Shown piece after piece: positions 1 to 10,538 of a stretch of 64,000 bases of DNA (position 1 is its first letter; the number at the start of each line of letters is the position of its first letter). The DNA comes from Lepas anatifera. Taxonomy: Eukaryota; Arthropoda; Thecostraca; Lepadidae. The notes beneath the pieces are model-generated. The model was not told the origin of the DNA. It did no database searches and saw nothing but the letters and a program-made list of their open reading frames with translations. The position numbers were made by a program, and so were the translations under genes. The stretch is from NCBI GenBank assembly GCA_034440635.1, contig JAOTON010000950.1, positions 620,001 to 684,000 on the forward strand. Direction: 5' to 3'.

Positions 1-465
1 TTTTGTTCCGCTTCCGTGTTAAGTTGTGCCAGATATGCTGAATGTTTTCTATAGCTGAAACTGCGTCTCGTGCGGGATTCAAGGTCACGCCACCACCGCA
101 GGCAACGACCGATCAAGTGGCCGTGAGTAATGGTCCACGGGGTGACAGAGAAATACGTAACAAAATAGTACGCCTCAGCACAGAACTTATGAGAGGAAGC
201 CACAAGCAGAGCGGTGTGGTCTTTTTACCGAGCGTGTTGCGTCCGGCGCTACTTACTTTCAACAGAAGAAAACATTTCTGTCAATATTCGTCAATTGACC
301 CTCCCCTAGGTTCATGTTTTCAGTCTTCGCTGACAATGTTTTTTAACGGAATGGGACCACCTTATCAAAATTATATAAAGAACGACGGGGACAACACGGA
401 AAACGTAAGCCAGTGCGCAGCCGAGTAGAGGAACTATTTCCTAACCTTAGGGCGGCCATTACTGG
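1..465. other. Unassigned sequence, no supported gene
   Basis: A 128-codon frame is open here on + (42-428), but its composition, with no recognisable motif and no splice-site context, gives no reason to call it a gene. The right edge runs into a LINE remnant. Confidence 0.5.
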
Positions 466-762
466 ATGCAGTTGCCCCAGACCGGCGATGGCAGGTTCGT
501 AACCCGACTGCACCGCCCATCACCGACGCGACAAAGGATCTGATGGCGTAGCTCCGGGCAGCTCTCCTCAATGGAGACCGTGACAATTACAAGGACTTGA
601 ACCGGCGAGTGCAGTCGGCGATTAGGGCTGATACTCTGCCTTACACACGCATCTCACTGAGCACGGCCCGGCCGCCGTCTGGAAGAGCGTGCGTTCAGTT
701 GTGGGTTCAAAGCGAAGTGCTGCGTCGACTCCTAGTGCAGATGCCGACACAATTAATAAGTA
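466..762 (+). mobile_element. Non-LTR retrotransposon remnant (linker between endonuclease and RT)
   Basis: Read across one internal stop and one frameshift, the + strand gives the pattern typical of the segment before reverse transcriptase in LINE ORF2: DAVAPDR, then a proline-rich PPITDATKDLM block, then NRRVQSAIR, then AVWKSVRSVVGSK. That order (aspartate/arginine start, PP.I.D, a basic 'R..V..AIR' helix, then 'W..V') is seen in CR1/L2/Jockey-type elements. The RT itself is absent here, so this is a truncated, dead fragment. The first 29 bases (461-489) recur with two mismatches at 3076-3104, showing another piece of the same family there. Confidence 0.65.
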
Positions 763-976
763 ATTTGTACACTCAAAACCGGTGGAGAGCCCGTAGGGTT
801 CTTGCACTTAACTTGCACCATATTAATAATTGGGCAGCAAATTTTAAGACCTCTCAGGGTTCTCAACAAGACTGATAGGGGTTCTCATATCGAGACGTGA
901 TGCGCTTCTTTATGTTCTTCGGTGAAACGTATTTCACTTCTTTCAGGAGAATTTAAAAAGTTCTCAGCTATCTTAA

Positions 977-2847
977 CCCTCGCCCCACCGGGAGGGTGCC
1001 ATCGATGGCCCCCTAAGGTTTTTTTCCGGGATAGCAGAAAAACGACGAGGCGCAGCACCGCGGTTGAGGGCTCTACCTCTCACTGCATCATTTTCCCATC
1101 ATCCCTGAAATTTTTTATCCCGGGTCACCCAAGGTCAGGTCACCAGACGAGGTCAATCAAGGTCACCTCACTTCAACTTTAGAGCTCTGTAAGAGCTACA
1201 TTTCAAAGTCGATCGATCTGAAACTTCCTACACTTATGACCCCTCCAGGGTCTACAAGGTGTATATCCGGGATTTTTCGATTTCGTGCCCTGAGGTCAGG
1301 TCACGAGGCGACCTCTCCCATTGGAAAAGCATGGGAAAAAGCTGTTTCATGATATAAAAGCCACAAAAATGATTGCAAATACTCAGACTGCTCAGAACAG
1401 CGTTTTTGGACACCCTTTCACGGATCCCAGGGGTCATATTTACCCTTTGACTTTTCCAAGGTCATCCAAGGTCACCAGAGGTCAAAAACAGTATTTTGAC
1501 AATAACTTTTGACCTAATTAACACGCGCATTGACGGGGGTCTGAGCCACCTTCGCATTGACGGGGGGGGCGGGTACCCGCCCCCTAAGATCTCGAGAACC
1601 ACGGTAGGTAGCGAAAAACGGTAAACGGCGTTAGGCTGCCCATCCACTTCTCCATCGAAAACACTTGAACCATTTTTTCTCAGGTCACATTTAAGGTCAC
1701 GAGAGGTCGAAATATGCCCGTCATAGGGATAACATGTAAATTCAGTTTTTCGGCCATTACATCTGAACAAGTAAAGATAGAGCAAAACAAATTGAACTAT
1801 ATGAATCCTCTTAGCAAGCCGAATCGAATGATATATAATTTGACCTTGCTAGGTCAAATCAAAGATTTGACCTGACCTGAGGTCAGGTCAGGGTCAAATT
1901 ATATAAAATGCATATCATTAGAACCGCAAAGCCTAGGCGAGTCTAAAGCAGCTAAAATAAATGCTCTATCACCATCCGTTACTGAGTTATTCCGTAAAAA
2001 CCATTTTTCCAATGTATTTCCAATGGAGAGGTCATGCCTCGTACCTGAACTTAGGTCATCGATATCAAAAATACCGGAACATATTTTAGAGAACTCGGTG
2101 GGGCCATTATGTGATATGAGTTTCAATCGGATAAGTTCACCCTCCTCCGACTTATGCTGTCTTAAACTTTTTTTGAGGTCGGGTCACTTGACCTGTACTG
2201 GTGACCTGACCTGAGATGACCTAACCTTAAAATTTTCACAGAAGTTGTAAAAATGATGAGGGAAAAGGTATACCAAGTACGGCGGCGCTACGCGCCGCCG
2301 TTTTTCTACTGTCTTCGAAAAACCCGAGGGGGGCGGGTACCCGCCCCCGTCAATGCGCGTGTTAAGCTAGAGCAATGAAACAAACACCATCGTGTTTGTC
2401 TTGTCACTGGCTTTCATTTGATATACGGCAAGGTCACTTAGTGACCCTTCGTGACCTCAGGTCATATTAGGTCACGAGGTGACCTCTGGCGGTCAAACCA
2501 CTGGCGGGAGGTCTTTACGTTCCACATAGCGGAAAAATTAATGGCAATTTCCTATCAAATGAACTTTATCGGGCCTCAATAGCTCTAATGACATAAGAGT
2601 TATGACCAGTTTGCTTAATCATTGCATATTTGAGTGAAAATAGCCGATCTTGACCTAATTTGACCTCGGGAGGTCAAACCATTGACCTGAGCACTAAAAC
2701 ATGCGAAGTAATTTCTTACTGAATTCACGCGAGCCTTCTATTGCACTTTGCAGATTTGCGCTAACGCCCATATTTTCGGAGTTAGAGGGGGGCATCGATG
2801 GCCCCCGGTGGGGCGAAGGTGGCGCCGGACCCTCGGTGGGGCGCGGG
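977..2847 (+). mobile_element. TTAA-flanked element, family B copy 1 (split by a family A insertion)
   Basis: The element is bounded by TTAA at 973-976 and 2848-2851. Its ends are inverted: CCCTCGCCCCACCGGG on the left and the complement of CCCGCGCCCCACCGGG on the right. TTAA duplication with CCC...GGG ends is the hallmark of the piggyBac superfamily, so I infer mobilisation by such a transposase. No transposase frame is present. Both ends carry GGGGGCCATCGATGGCCCCC-type palindromes just inside the inverted repeat. The interior is full of AGGTCA/TGACCT hexamers. Family A copy 1 sits at 1522-2361; without it the element is about 1.03 kb, the same as the intact copies at 26051 and 28094, which show the empty site. 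Confidence 0.85.
1522..2361 (+). mobile_element. TTAA-flanked element, family A copy 1, nested in B copy 1
   Basis: This 840-bp unit begins CACGCGCATTGACGGGGG and ends with its exact complement, between TTAA at 1518-1521 and 2362-2365. Next to each end is a GC-rich palindrome (GGGGGCGGGTACCCGCCCCC at the right end), and the right side also has an ACGGCGGCGC hairpin at about 2279-2301. The interior holds many AGGTCA/TGACCT motifs, including the everted array around 1870. No coding frame of note. B copies 2 and 3 read straight through the same point (26595 and 28635), so the TTAA duplication and the insertion are directly demonstrated. Confidence 0.9.
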
Positions 2848-2851
2848 TTAA

Positions 2852-3079
2852 CACGCGCATTGACGGGGGCGGGTACCCGCCCCCTCGGGTTTTTTGGAGA
2901 TAGTAGAAAAACGGCGGCGCGTAGCGCCGCCGTACTTGTCATAATTTTTTCCTCATCATTTTTACAAATTCTGTGAACATTTTAAGGTTAGGTCATCTCA
3001 GGTCAGGTTACCAGTACAGGTCAAGTGACCTGACCTAAAAAAAAGTTTAAGATATCATAAGTCGGAACAGGGTGAACTG
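2852..3079 (-). mobile_element. TTAA-flanked element, family A copy 2, truncated
   Basis: Starts directly at the TTAA that closes B copy 1 (2848-2851), so two elements share one target site. It reads in the opposite orientation to A copy 1: inverted end, GGTACC palindrome, ACGGCGGCGC hairpin, then the AGGTCA cluster. Homology to the full copies stops at about 3079, where it meets a LINE-derived stretch. There is no second TTAA end. Confidence 0.8.
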
Positions 3080-4009
3080 GGTGCAGTTGCCCCAGACCGG
3101 CAATCCATCTTTCAAGAAGTAATAGAATCTCGAAATTTTCACGCTGCGTCTACTCTGAGAATGACTACCTTTCTTCTTGAAGATGCACTAAGATTCTTTC
3201 ATAAGGCGCTTAAAGGAGGGATACCGCAAGTTCACGTAAATTGTCTGCTTATTCGTGGCACTTAGCAATTAGGTCTAAGGCTGAACGGCAAGTCCCATTT
3301 TCAATAAGCTACACTGTGGTGAAACAAAAAAATTATGACTTCGTGTCTTAGTCTCAGCCAAATTGTTGTGCACTTAGAAAAAAACGGGTAATTCACGCAG
3401 AACTGAAGCTGAAAATGGGCATACGTAGCAATGACTTCTCAAAAAGAATTGGATGCCGAAGAAGGGAAATTGGTGTGGTGAGGCATGGAAAATAGCGCCC
3501 AATTTAATATAATATACTGGTCTTCATTCAAAGATTTATAGACTCTTAAAGACTCACATGGCGACAAAACAACACAATGCGTTTTCTTTATATTGTAACA
3601 TAAAGAATACGGATCCAAATTGGTATGATGTGGCCTGCAAACAGTGAAGGCACATGACGTCGGTAGGGGGTCGAACATCCCCTATAGAAGGTGACATAAC
3701 TTATGATCAGCCCCTTATGTCTGCAGATAAAAGAAAAGATCTGTTCACAAACACACAGGGCTTTGTGTGTGGCCCACTCACATCCCGGATCTCCTCCTCT
3801 AAAACTGCGGATTTTTGAGGAATAGGCTGACCTCCTCGATTTGCAGCTTTGACGAACCACCTAGCCCAGCAGTCCCGAGCAGGCTTTTGATAGCCACCAC
3901 TTGTCCTGGCTCTGAAAAAGGAAATAAGTCTGCTCAAAACACACGAAGAATGGAGCAAAAACATTCAAACCTTTGAGTTAATCTGGCACATCCGGGACTT
4001 CCTTTTTCT
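3080..4009. other. Unassigned, AT-rich; begins with a short LINE snippet
   Basis: The first 25 bases match the start of the LINE remnant at 461-489. The remainder holds several short open frames but no splice-flanked or recognisable coding segment, and I see no repeat structure that I can name. Confidence 0.4.
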
Positions 4010-4137
4010 TTAGGTGGGGGGGGTGTTTGGGGCTGGGAGCCTGCCCCGTCACCACCTCGGACAGCATCCGGCTAGGCATTTACTATAGAGGCTCGGACGT
4101 TTCGAGGGGGGCTTGAGTCCCCTTGGATCTGCCACTG
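4010..4137 (+). mobile_element. hAT-like MITE fragment (right end)
   Basis: Ends GGATCTGCCACTG, the complement of the CAGTGGCGGATCC-type terminus shared by the other hAT-like elements of this window, preceded by a G-rich block that mirrors their subterminal GC tract. I cannot locate a convincing left end or an 8-bp duplication, so only the right end is called. Confidence 0.5.
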
Positions 4138-4199
4138 GTCTATTCTATTTGAGCATTAGATGCCGGTTCATAAGCTATATTTTATCAGCTTTATTTTAA

Positions 4200-4870
4200 G
4201 GATATCTCGGAAAAATATGACGGATGCATAGATCGATCTATGGGGCAAAGGGGCTTTTTTGCCACCCCTTTGCCTAACCGACTATCGATGGCCCCTGAGA
4301 GATCGATGACACCCTCTGAAGAGTCAATGGTGCCCCAATAAATCTCGCTTCATTCCCGGGAAACAAGAATAAGCGCGACCACGATCAGATTCGGCGCCCA
4401 AAGATATATTTTGGCGCCTACCGGATATAATATTTTTGCCGCCCCTGGCACTGGCGTCCCCCAGGTCTGGATGACGCCTCGAACATATGTCCCTCCCTGA
4501 TCAGAAAAAATGGCATTTGCTCCCCCAAACGGAAAAGCTCGGGGCAAAACTATGTTTCCCCCTCCGCCAGAGCGATCGACCTGCTTTTTTCCTGACTCCT
4601 TTTTAGTTTATAAGCAAGATTTTGGTGCTTCAACTCTCAACTTCAAACAGAACCAGTTAAGTTCAGTGGAAATATGGGGCCATGGATAGGAAAAAAGTAT
4701 CTTGAGCCCATACTTTTCAGCTCGTGATGTTTTTTTGCTTATCGCCTTAAATACCCAAAATTCTGCCGGCAAGTCATGCTATAGCACGATTTTGCATTGC
4801 GTGACGTTTTTTCTTGTTTTTCGACTTTGGTTTGCCCCTCTCAAACCGACCGGCTAGATCCGCCACTGCT
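4200..4870. mobile_element. Degenerate hAT-like MITE region
   Basis: The stretch 4230-4560 resembles the interior of the element at 8474-8718, with repeated GATCGAT, TGGCGCC and CCCCTGA motifs. A hAT-like right terminus (TAGATCCGCCACTG) occurs at 4856-4869. The left boundary is unclear and no target duplication is visible. Confidence 0.4.
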
Positions 4871-5540
4871 AACTGCACATCACCAGTGGATGCCGTGACC
4901 CTTCTTCAAAGCGCAAAGCGTTTTGTTTTTTCTTCAGAAACACTATGTTTTTTTAATTTTTTTCCAGGGCTGTCCCCATCCAAACGTTTTTCCAGGTCTG
5001 CCACAAAGGGTTGGTGGTAGCACAGTTTTGCACAATGATGCAAATTTCCCACAGGCCAGTAAGCCACATTTAGTCAGCATACCCGACAGTTGTTACCAAT
5101 TAACAAAGTGCCATCACACTTACTTTAACAAAACAGGCGCCAGATGCTCCACTCCTCAACTCCCGAAGCTTCCCACTGCAAATGAACCACCTGCTGTCGC
5201 GTCGTTGTGTTGCCATGGCGACGCAGCCCCACAGCGTCACGCACGCGCACAATCAGCTGAGACCATTCCCGAGATGTAGTTCGAAACCGCTATCCCTTCT
5301 TTGGGTTCTGTACGAAGAAACTAAAAACGATGTATTTGAGTGCCGGTGCTCGACTGTTGAGAACAGAGAATGCATGAAAACTGTTGAGAATGCATGAGAA
5401 CAGTCCCAATGGGTTCTTATCCGAAAGATATGTGGGACTTCTTACACTTTCCCGCCAAAATGCAAAAACTCAATGAGGTTTTGGGGTAAAACAAAGAGAC
5501 ACCACTGGCTTCTAATGGGAGAAGTTTGTGGCAAAGTTAT
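4871..5540. other. Unassigned sequence
   Basis: I see no gene or recognisable repeat. Short frames on + here lack any motif. A doubled block TTGAGAA..GCATGA at about 5355-5400 is a small local duplication. Confidence 0.35.
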
Positions 5541-6730
5541 CCTGAGTGGTTTTGAGTGAAGAGGCCGGTGTCAGAACTGCCAGGACTATCGACCGCTCAG
5601 GGCACCCACTTTCGGTGCGATTGCCGCGTGTGCTAACTGGCTCTTTTAACCTGTGTATGACAACACCTGATGGGCTTAGGCGCGTTTTATCTAGGATGCG
5701 GAACAGTGCGACTACCGGGGCAGACGGGCTATGCATGTGTTTTATTACGATATGCTTTAATTATCTGTATCCTGTCATCACTCACATTGCCAACACTAGT
5801 CTAAAAATACATCAAAATCCACAGAGCTCTCTTACTTTCGTCCAATCTCCATTTTCACCACCATAGCCAAAATCATCGAACGTGTTGTTTTTTTAGCAAC
5901 TCGTCCATTAATTTACCGTTCATGACCTGTTCTCGACTAGTCAACAGGGTCTTAGATCAAATCACTCTACAAAGACCGCTCTTTTAATTGTCACCGACAG
6001 CGTTTTCACCGCGATTGACTGTCACCATATCACGCTTATGCCTCTTGGACTGCTCCAAGGGGTTCGATTTAGTACCTTATGCAGGGCGTAGCCAAGGGGG
6101 CGGCAGGGACAGCCGCCCTCCCTGAGGGCCCGAAGGGCCCCATGAGGACACGAGCCGCGCGAAGCACGGCTCGCCCACACTTCTTTGTGGCTAAATTTGG
6201 CATTTATACCAGACAGGGCCCCTTAAGCCTCTTTAGACTCAATTCTGTAGCAAGCATAGGGCCTTTGCGCTGTGCGGGCCTTTCCGGACGCCCCTCCCTG
6301 AGAAAATCGTGGCTACCCGACATTATGACAAGCTTATCGCGAAATTAAAAATGTACAGCATTGACATATCCTGGTTTGAAAAATATTTGACTAACCATTA
6401 CCAACGGGTCCATATTCCAAATTCTTTTGGTCCTCAAGCTTCATCTCTTCACAACAGCTCTCACATTCGGTCTCGGCCGCTCCTGAACCCCATGGGCACA
6501 TTCCAGGGGTCTGCCCTTGGGGCCTTGCTCTTTCGATGTACGCCAACGAATTTGCATTGTATGTGACAGTCATTTATGCCGATGCCTAATTCTTTCTCCG
6601 GGCCACCTCGATCTCGACAATCGCATGCCATGTTAAGCGACCTGGCACAACTCTCACACTGCCTCGCGTCACCACATCCAGTTTCACCGTCCAGCCCATC
6701 GACATACAAACCTTACACGCCACTATACAC
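5541..6730 (+). mobile_element. Degenerate LINE reverse transcriptase, interrupted by a hAT element
   Basis: Reading across frameshifts on +, the segment holds the RT entry motif (LRRVLSRMRNSATTGADGL, at 5672-5730), then QQGLRSNHSTKTALLIVTD (palm, about 5940-6000), then LLDCSKGFDLVP (motif A with its catalytic Asp, up to about 6077), YDKLIAKL (from about 6325), a thumb-like stretch to 6420, and IYADA where motif C YADD is expected (about 6575). This order is that of L2/CR1-like non-LTR elements. It is dead: many stops and frameshifts, and the second Asp of motif C is lost. The hAT element at 6082-6319 splits motif A from the following block. Confidence 0.8.
6082..6319 (+). mobile_element. hAT-like MITE inserted in the LINE
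   Basis: A 238-bp GC-rich block begins CAGGGCGTAGCCAA and ends with a decayed complement (TGGCTACCCG). It is flanked by ACCTTATG (6074-6081) and ACATTATG (6320-6327), a 7-of-8 match, as expected for the 8-bp duplication of hAT transposases. Taking out the block and one duplicate brings the LINE motif A codons FDLVP directly in frame with YDKLIAK, an independent test that the boundaries are right. It carries no coding capacity. Confidence 0.8.
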
Positions 6731-6735
6731 TCAGC

Positions 6736-8046
6736 ATGAAGCCGTCCAACAACACCGGAAGTGATAGGCTCAGCATGGCTATGTTCACCAAATTATTTTC
6801 TTCAATTGGATTTCTCCTTCTAGATATCCTTAATTCTAGTCTCCTCACTGGCCAAGTCCCAGCAGAGTGGAAACACGCTCTGATAAGCCCAAATCAAAGA
6901 AACAAAAACAAACAAACAAATCACCATTGAGCCCGGCCGACACGCAACCCATTACAATTTTCCCATGAAACTAGTTGAAAAGGTAGTCCAAAACCAACTT
7001 GTAAATCATCTCGAAGCTACTCATTTACTGTCCGATTCTCAGCACGGCTACCGACAAAATTTTTCTACAGAGTCCACCTTGAACGTGATCACTGACCGCG
7101 TCTATCGCGCCGTGAACCAAGGTGAAATTAGTATCCTTGTTCTATTGGATTTGTCGAAAATGTTTGATTTGGTTCCCCACCACATCCTACTGCAGAAAAC
7201 GGCACTCTATGGCATCATAGACACAATCTGGTTTCGAAATTATTTACAAGGTCTTACTCACCAAGTCCAGATAAAACCCCCTCAAGACGGCACAATCATC
7301 CGATCTGGCTAAAAAAACAACAACATATAAATTTTTCAAGGAGGAAGTCTCTCTTGTATACCTTGTATTCTCTTCTCTAACGACCTCTGTCTTCACGTCG
7401 TGACGACGTGGCGATCACTCAGTCCGCCGACGACACTTCTGTTCTCATTACAGGCAAAAAAAACAATGCTTACAACATCTCATTCGACGCATGGAAGCCA
7501 TACTAAATTACCCTTTTCAATGGTTTTCTACAAACGGTATGAAGGAAAACACTGCCAAAACGCAGAGAATGGTCTTAGGCACTAGAGCGATGCTTCGAAA
7601 TTTTCCTCCCATTAGCCTCAAGTTCGGAAATTCAACCATCATCGATTCAAAATTCGTCAAGAGTCTCTGCGTTCTGCTTGATCGACACCTCGACTTCGAA
7701 CGACACGTAAATTCAGTCACAAACAAAACCACTGGCCTTCTTATCGCTCTCACCCACATCTGCCATGTCGTCCCTGCTCAGCCCATGCCCCAAATTATTC
7801 AATCTCTAGTGCTCTCTGTTGTTTGTTACTGTCTTTGTGTTTACGGATCTTGCAACAATACTCAGGTACAAAAATTAAAACAAAATCAACTTCTGTGTAA
7901 AGGTAGTCAGCGGGCACCGAAAGCGAGATTACATTTCCGACGTTGTTAAACAGCTCAAGTGGTTGGACACCAAACACCTCATTCAGTATCACATTGCATG
8001 CTCAGTACACAAAACCATATGCACTCGCACGCCACCACAAATAGTA
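6736..8046 (+). mobile_element. LINE remnant: reverse transcriptase and C-terminal domain
   Basis: A second, separate RT copy. In order: LDILNSSLLTGQVPAEWKHA (6815-6875), VEKVVQNQLVNHL, SDSQHGYRQNFSTESTL (palm, about 7030-7080), LLDLSKMFDLVPHH (motif A, 7141-7182), a QSADDTS motif C in another frame (about 7411-7431), FSTNGMKENTAKTQRMVLGT (7512-7575), then a long C-terminal region through LKWLDTKHLIQYHIACSVHK (to about 8020). Frames change several times and stops are present, so it is inactive. By motif spelling it is L2/CR1-like; I cannot name the clade. Confidence 0.85.
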
Positions 8047-8052
8047 CACACA

Positions 8053-8361
8053 AGCCCTGTTCCAGCTGTCAGCACAGTTTTGTCAGCACCAATCAGCGAG
8101 CCGCGTTGCGCCTAAGTCACAGGATTGTAGCCTCTTCCCGGGAACTTGATTCTAGAGGTTTTACGGGCTGACGGCCTGCTGTTGTGCTGATGAAAAAAAG
8201 CAAGTGCACGAAGTGGCAGCCTAATATTTTTTAATGGTATAAGGGTTGAAGTTTCTCTTGCTTAGCACAAACCAGAGGTGATTATGGCGCTGATATTTCT
8301 TTTTTGGAGGAGAGGCTAGAGGTCCTGCTGACAAAACTGTGCTGACAGCTGGAGCAGGGCT
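8053..8361 (+). mobile_element. MITE with 36-bp inverted repeats
   Basis: Arms at 8053-8088 and 8326-8361 are complementary over 36 bases with one mismatch (start AGCCCTGTTCCAGCTGTCAG). The element is 309 bp, without coding capacity. The flanks share only ACA on both sides, so the target duplication, and hence the superfamily, stay open. It abuts the 3' side of the LINE remnant. Confidence 0.7.
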
Positions 8362-8473
8362 ACAATAGGCCCTCCACCAAGCACAATACACAGTCACGCA
8401 ACGCGCCGGTCAGCGGAACTGTCCCTGCCGCGAATCCGCACGGAAGCAGGCCGACGGCGGCTTGCGTACCGGG

Positions 8474-8718
8474 CATAGGCGGATCCAGGGGGGCAAGGGG
8501 GGCACGTGCCCCCCCGATCGACCCTCGGCGCCCCCCTGAAAGGTCGATGGCGCCCCCCTGAAATGTCGCTCCCCCCGCAGGATGCGAAAGTCGCCGCCCA
8601 CCGATTGGATTTTGCGCCCACCTGATAGGTTTTGCCGGTCATAAGTGGCGCCCCCTGGTCCGGATGGCGCCCCCCGGGAAGGTGCCGCCTCCGATCGGCA
8701 ATCCTGGATCCGCCTATG
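8474..8718 (+). mobile_element. hAT-like MITE with perfect 8-bp target duplication
   Basis: The 245-bp unit has 16-bp perfect inverted ends, CATAGGCGGATCCAGG and its complement, flanked on both sides by GTACCGGG (8466-8473 and 8719-8726). An 8-bp duplication fits hAT. The interior is a run of GATCGAC, GGCGCCCCCCTG-like and GATAGG blocks and encodes nothing. Confidence 0.9.
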
Positions 8719-9045
8719 GTACCGGGGGCTTGCGTCCAGTTCGTTCTGCTGAACGAACTGGACATCGGAGAGGACACGCCGTTCAAACCCACTTTGAAGG
8801 CCCTTCTATTGCATAGGCAGTTGGGAGAGTGTGATCAACGATAGTTTTGTTTCTGTCGTTGCGCGCGTTGTGTGTGTGTGTGTGATAGTATCTTACCTTT
8901 ACAGTATATTTTTATCCTTAGATTTTATCGTTAGTTTTACCTACTCTGTTTTATCATATGACGTGGAAACGTGAAAAATCCCCCACTTGTTTTATCAAAC
9001 TAAGTGGCCGCTTCCGAATACATTTTGATTCTGATTCTAATGCTG
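8719..9045 (+). mobile_element. LINE 3' end: C-terminal codons and 3' tail
   Basis: After the hAT element, + codes for a segment ending FKPTLKALLLHRQLGE then a stop (8841-8843), like the 'FK..LK..LL' C-terminus of L2/CR1-like ORF2. This is followed by a (TG)n stretch at about 8869-8884 and a tail with repeated GATTCT (about 9029-9040), typical of such LINE 3' ends. A perfect hairpin lies inside the coding part: arms GTCCAGTTCGTTC at 8734-8746 and its complement at 8751-8763, loop TGCT. Confidence 0.6.
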
Positions 9046-9049
9046 GTTC

Positions 9050-10030
9050 TGCCAAAATGTCATGAAAATCAACGCATAAAAACGCAGTTCATTGTGCTAA
9101 GTTCCCAGTAGATCATTCTGCGCCTCCCGCCTATCACTTTGAATTTATGAACACAGCCATGACGGGGTCCTCATCAGTGAAAAACCTGGGGGTAGTCTTT
9201 GACCAGTGTATGACTTTCACCGACCACGTGGATGACGTCACGCGGCGCTGCACGGGAATGATGCGTGAACTGAGCCACATACGGCACTCTGTCACCAAAC
9301 CGATATTGGTAACGCTGCTGCAGGGTCTGGTGCTCTCCGTTATCCGTTACTGTATAAGTGTTCATGGCGCGTATTTGGCAACACAGATACAGAGATTGCA
9401 GAAACTGATCAACTTCGCCGCAAGACTTATCTCCGGTAGACGGAAGTTTGATCATATTAGCAACGTTATCACGAGACTAGGCCGGTTGAGGGCAGATCAG
9501 CTATATAAGTATCACTGTTTGACCACATTGAAAAATATTTGTTGAATGAAAGGAGAGCCTCAGATGATTGCAAGCGTCTTAAAATACAGACATTCAGTGC
9601 ACGGCCGCAGTACGCGGCAGTAACAACAGAGCTGCAAACGTCCCTGATTAGAATGGAGGCGGGCAGGACACGATTTTTTTATATTTAACCGTGACTACTT
9701 ATAATGGCATACCATCTAGTGTCCGAGATGCGCCCGCCATCGGTGCTTTCAAAGTAAGGTTGAAGCAACACCTTCTTGAACAACAGGCAAAGGAGCGACG
9801 GTGATTTGTCACTGGTGGTATCCCAGGGGAATCCATCTTTAACGTGCAGTGTACGATGTAATTTTTACGAAGGATGTATGTGGTGGTGCTGTGAATGTGA
9901 TGTGATGTAGGAGTGTCTTTTATGTTCTCTAACGCATTTTAAATGTCTGGCTCGAGATGAAGAATAACCATCAAACGATGGAATCATCTCATGACACGAA
10001 ATATATAAATAAATGAATGCATAAATAAGC
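9050..10030 (+). mobile_element. LINE remnant: RT C-terminal domain and 3' UTR
   Basis: The frame from 9147 opens with SSVKNLGVVFDQCMTFTDHV, a classic post-RT motif of L2/CR1-like elements. It continues through LSVIRYCISVHG and LQKLINFAARLISGRR to 9545. After a frameshift the C-terminus continues with TTYNGIPSSVRDAPAIGAFK and ends with a stop at 9802-9804. The upstream end is broken near 9050 (KTQFIVLSS is still legible at about 9080). A 3' UTR with an ATAAATAAATGAATG-like tail ends near 10030. It is 5'-truncated and inactive. Confidence 0.85.
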
Positions 10031-10160
10031 CTGGAAGTCCGGAAATCTGATTCTGCTTCCGTGTTCAATCGTCAGAACAAAAACATAGCCATTTCCTAGC
10101 AGTTTAAAACATTATCAAAACAGAATGTGGCTCACTTGTGGTTGGTCTCGTAATTACATT

Positions 10161-10455
10161 CATTGGCGGACGCAAGGGGGGCCATTCCGGCCAGGGCTCC
10201 TCCAAAGCGCTGGAGGGGGGGCGGGGGACAAACATAGGCCGGATAAATTTTTGAAAAAAGGTGTTTACACTAGGTCCGTCGAGCAAAAAATCTTCGCTCT
10301 CACCCCCACCCCCACCAGGAGAACGATCACGTACTTAGAGAGGTAGCTTATACTAGGTCTGTCGAGCATCCAAATTGCATGTCCCACCCCCCTCCCCCCA
10401 GGAGGAGAGGAAGACATGGGTTTGCCCCCCAAACTCGGATCTGCATCCGCCCCTG
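10161..10455 (+). mobile_element. hAT-like MITE with perfect 8-bp duplication, inside a palindrome
   Basis: The 295-bp unit starts CATTGGCGGACGCA and ends with the complement of CAGGGGCGGATGCA. ATTACATT is repeated on both sides (10153-10160 and 10456-10463). When the insert is removed, the target is a near-perfect hairpin: GTCTCGTAATTACA, five loop bases, then its complement, ending about 10482. The element entered at the loop side of that palindrome. No coding capacity. Confidence 0.85.
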
Positions 10456-10538
10456 ATTACATTGCGTGTAATTACGAGACTGGTCGCTATGGTACCGCTC
10501 GAAGCATGTCAACGTTGCGACAGTGGTTTCATTATTAA

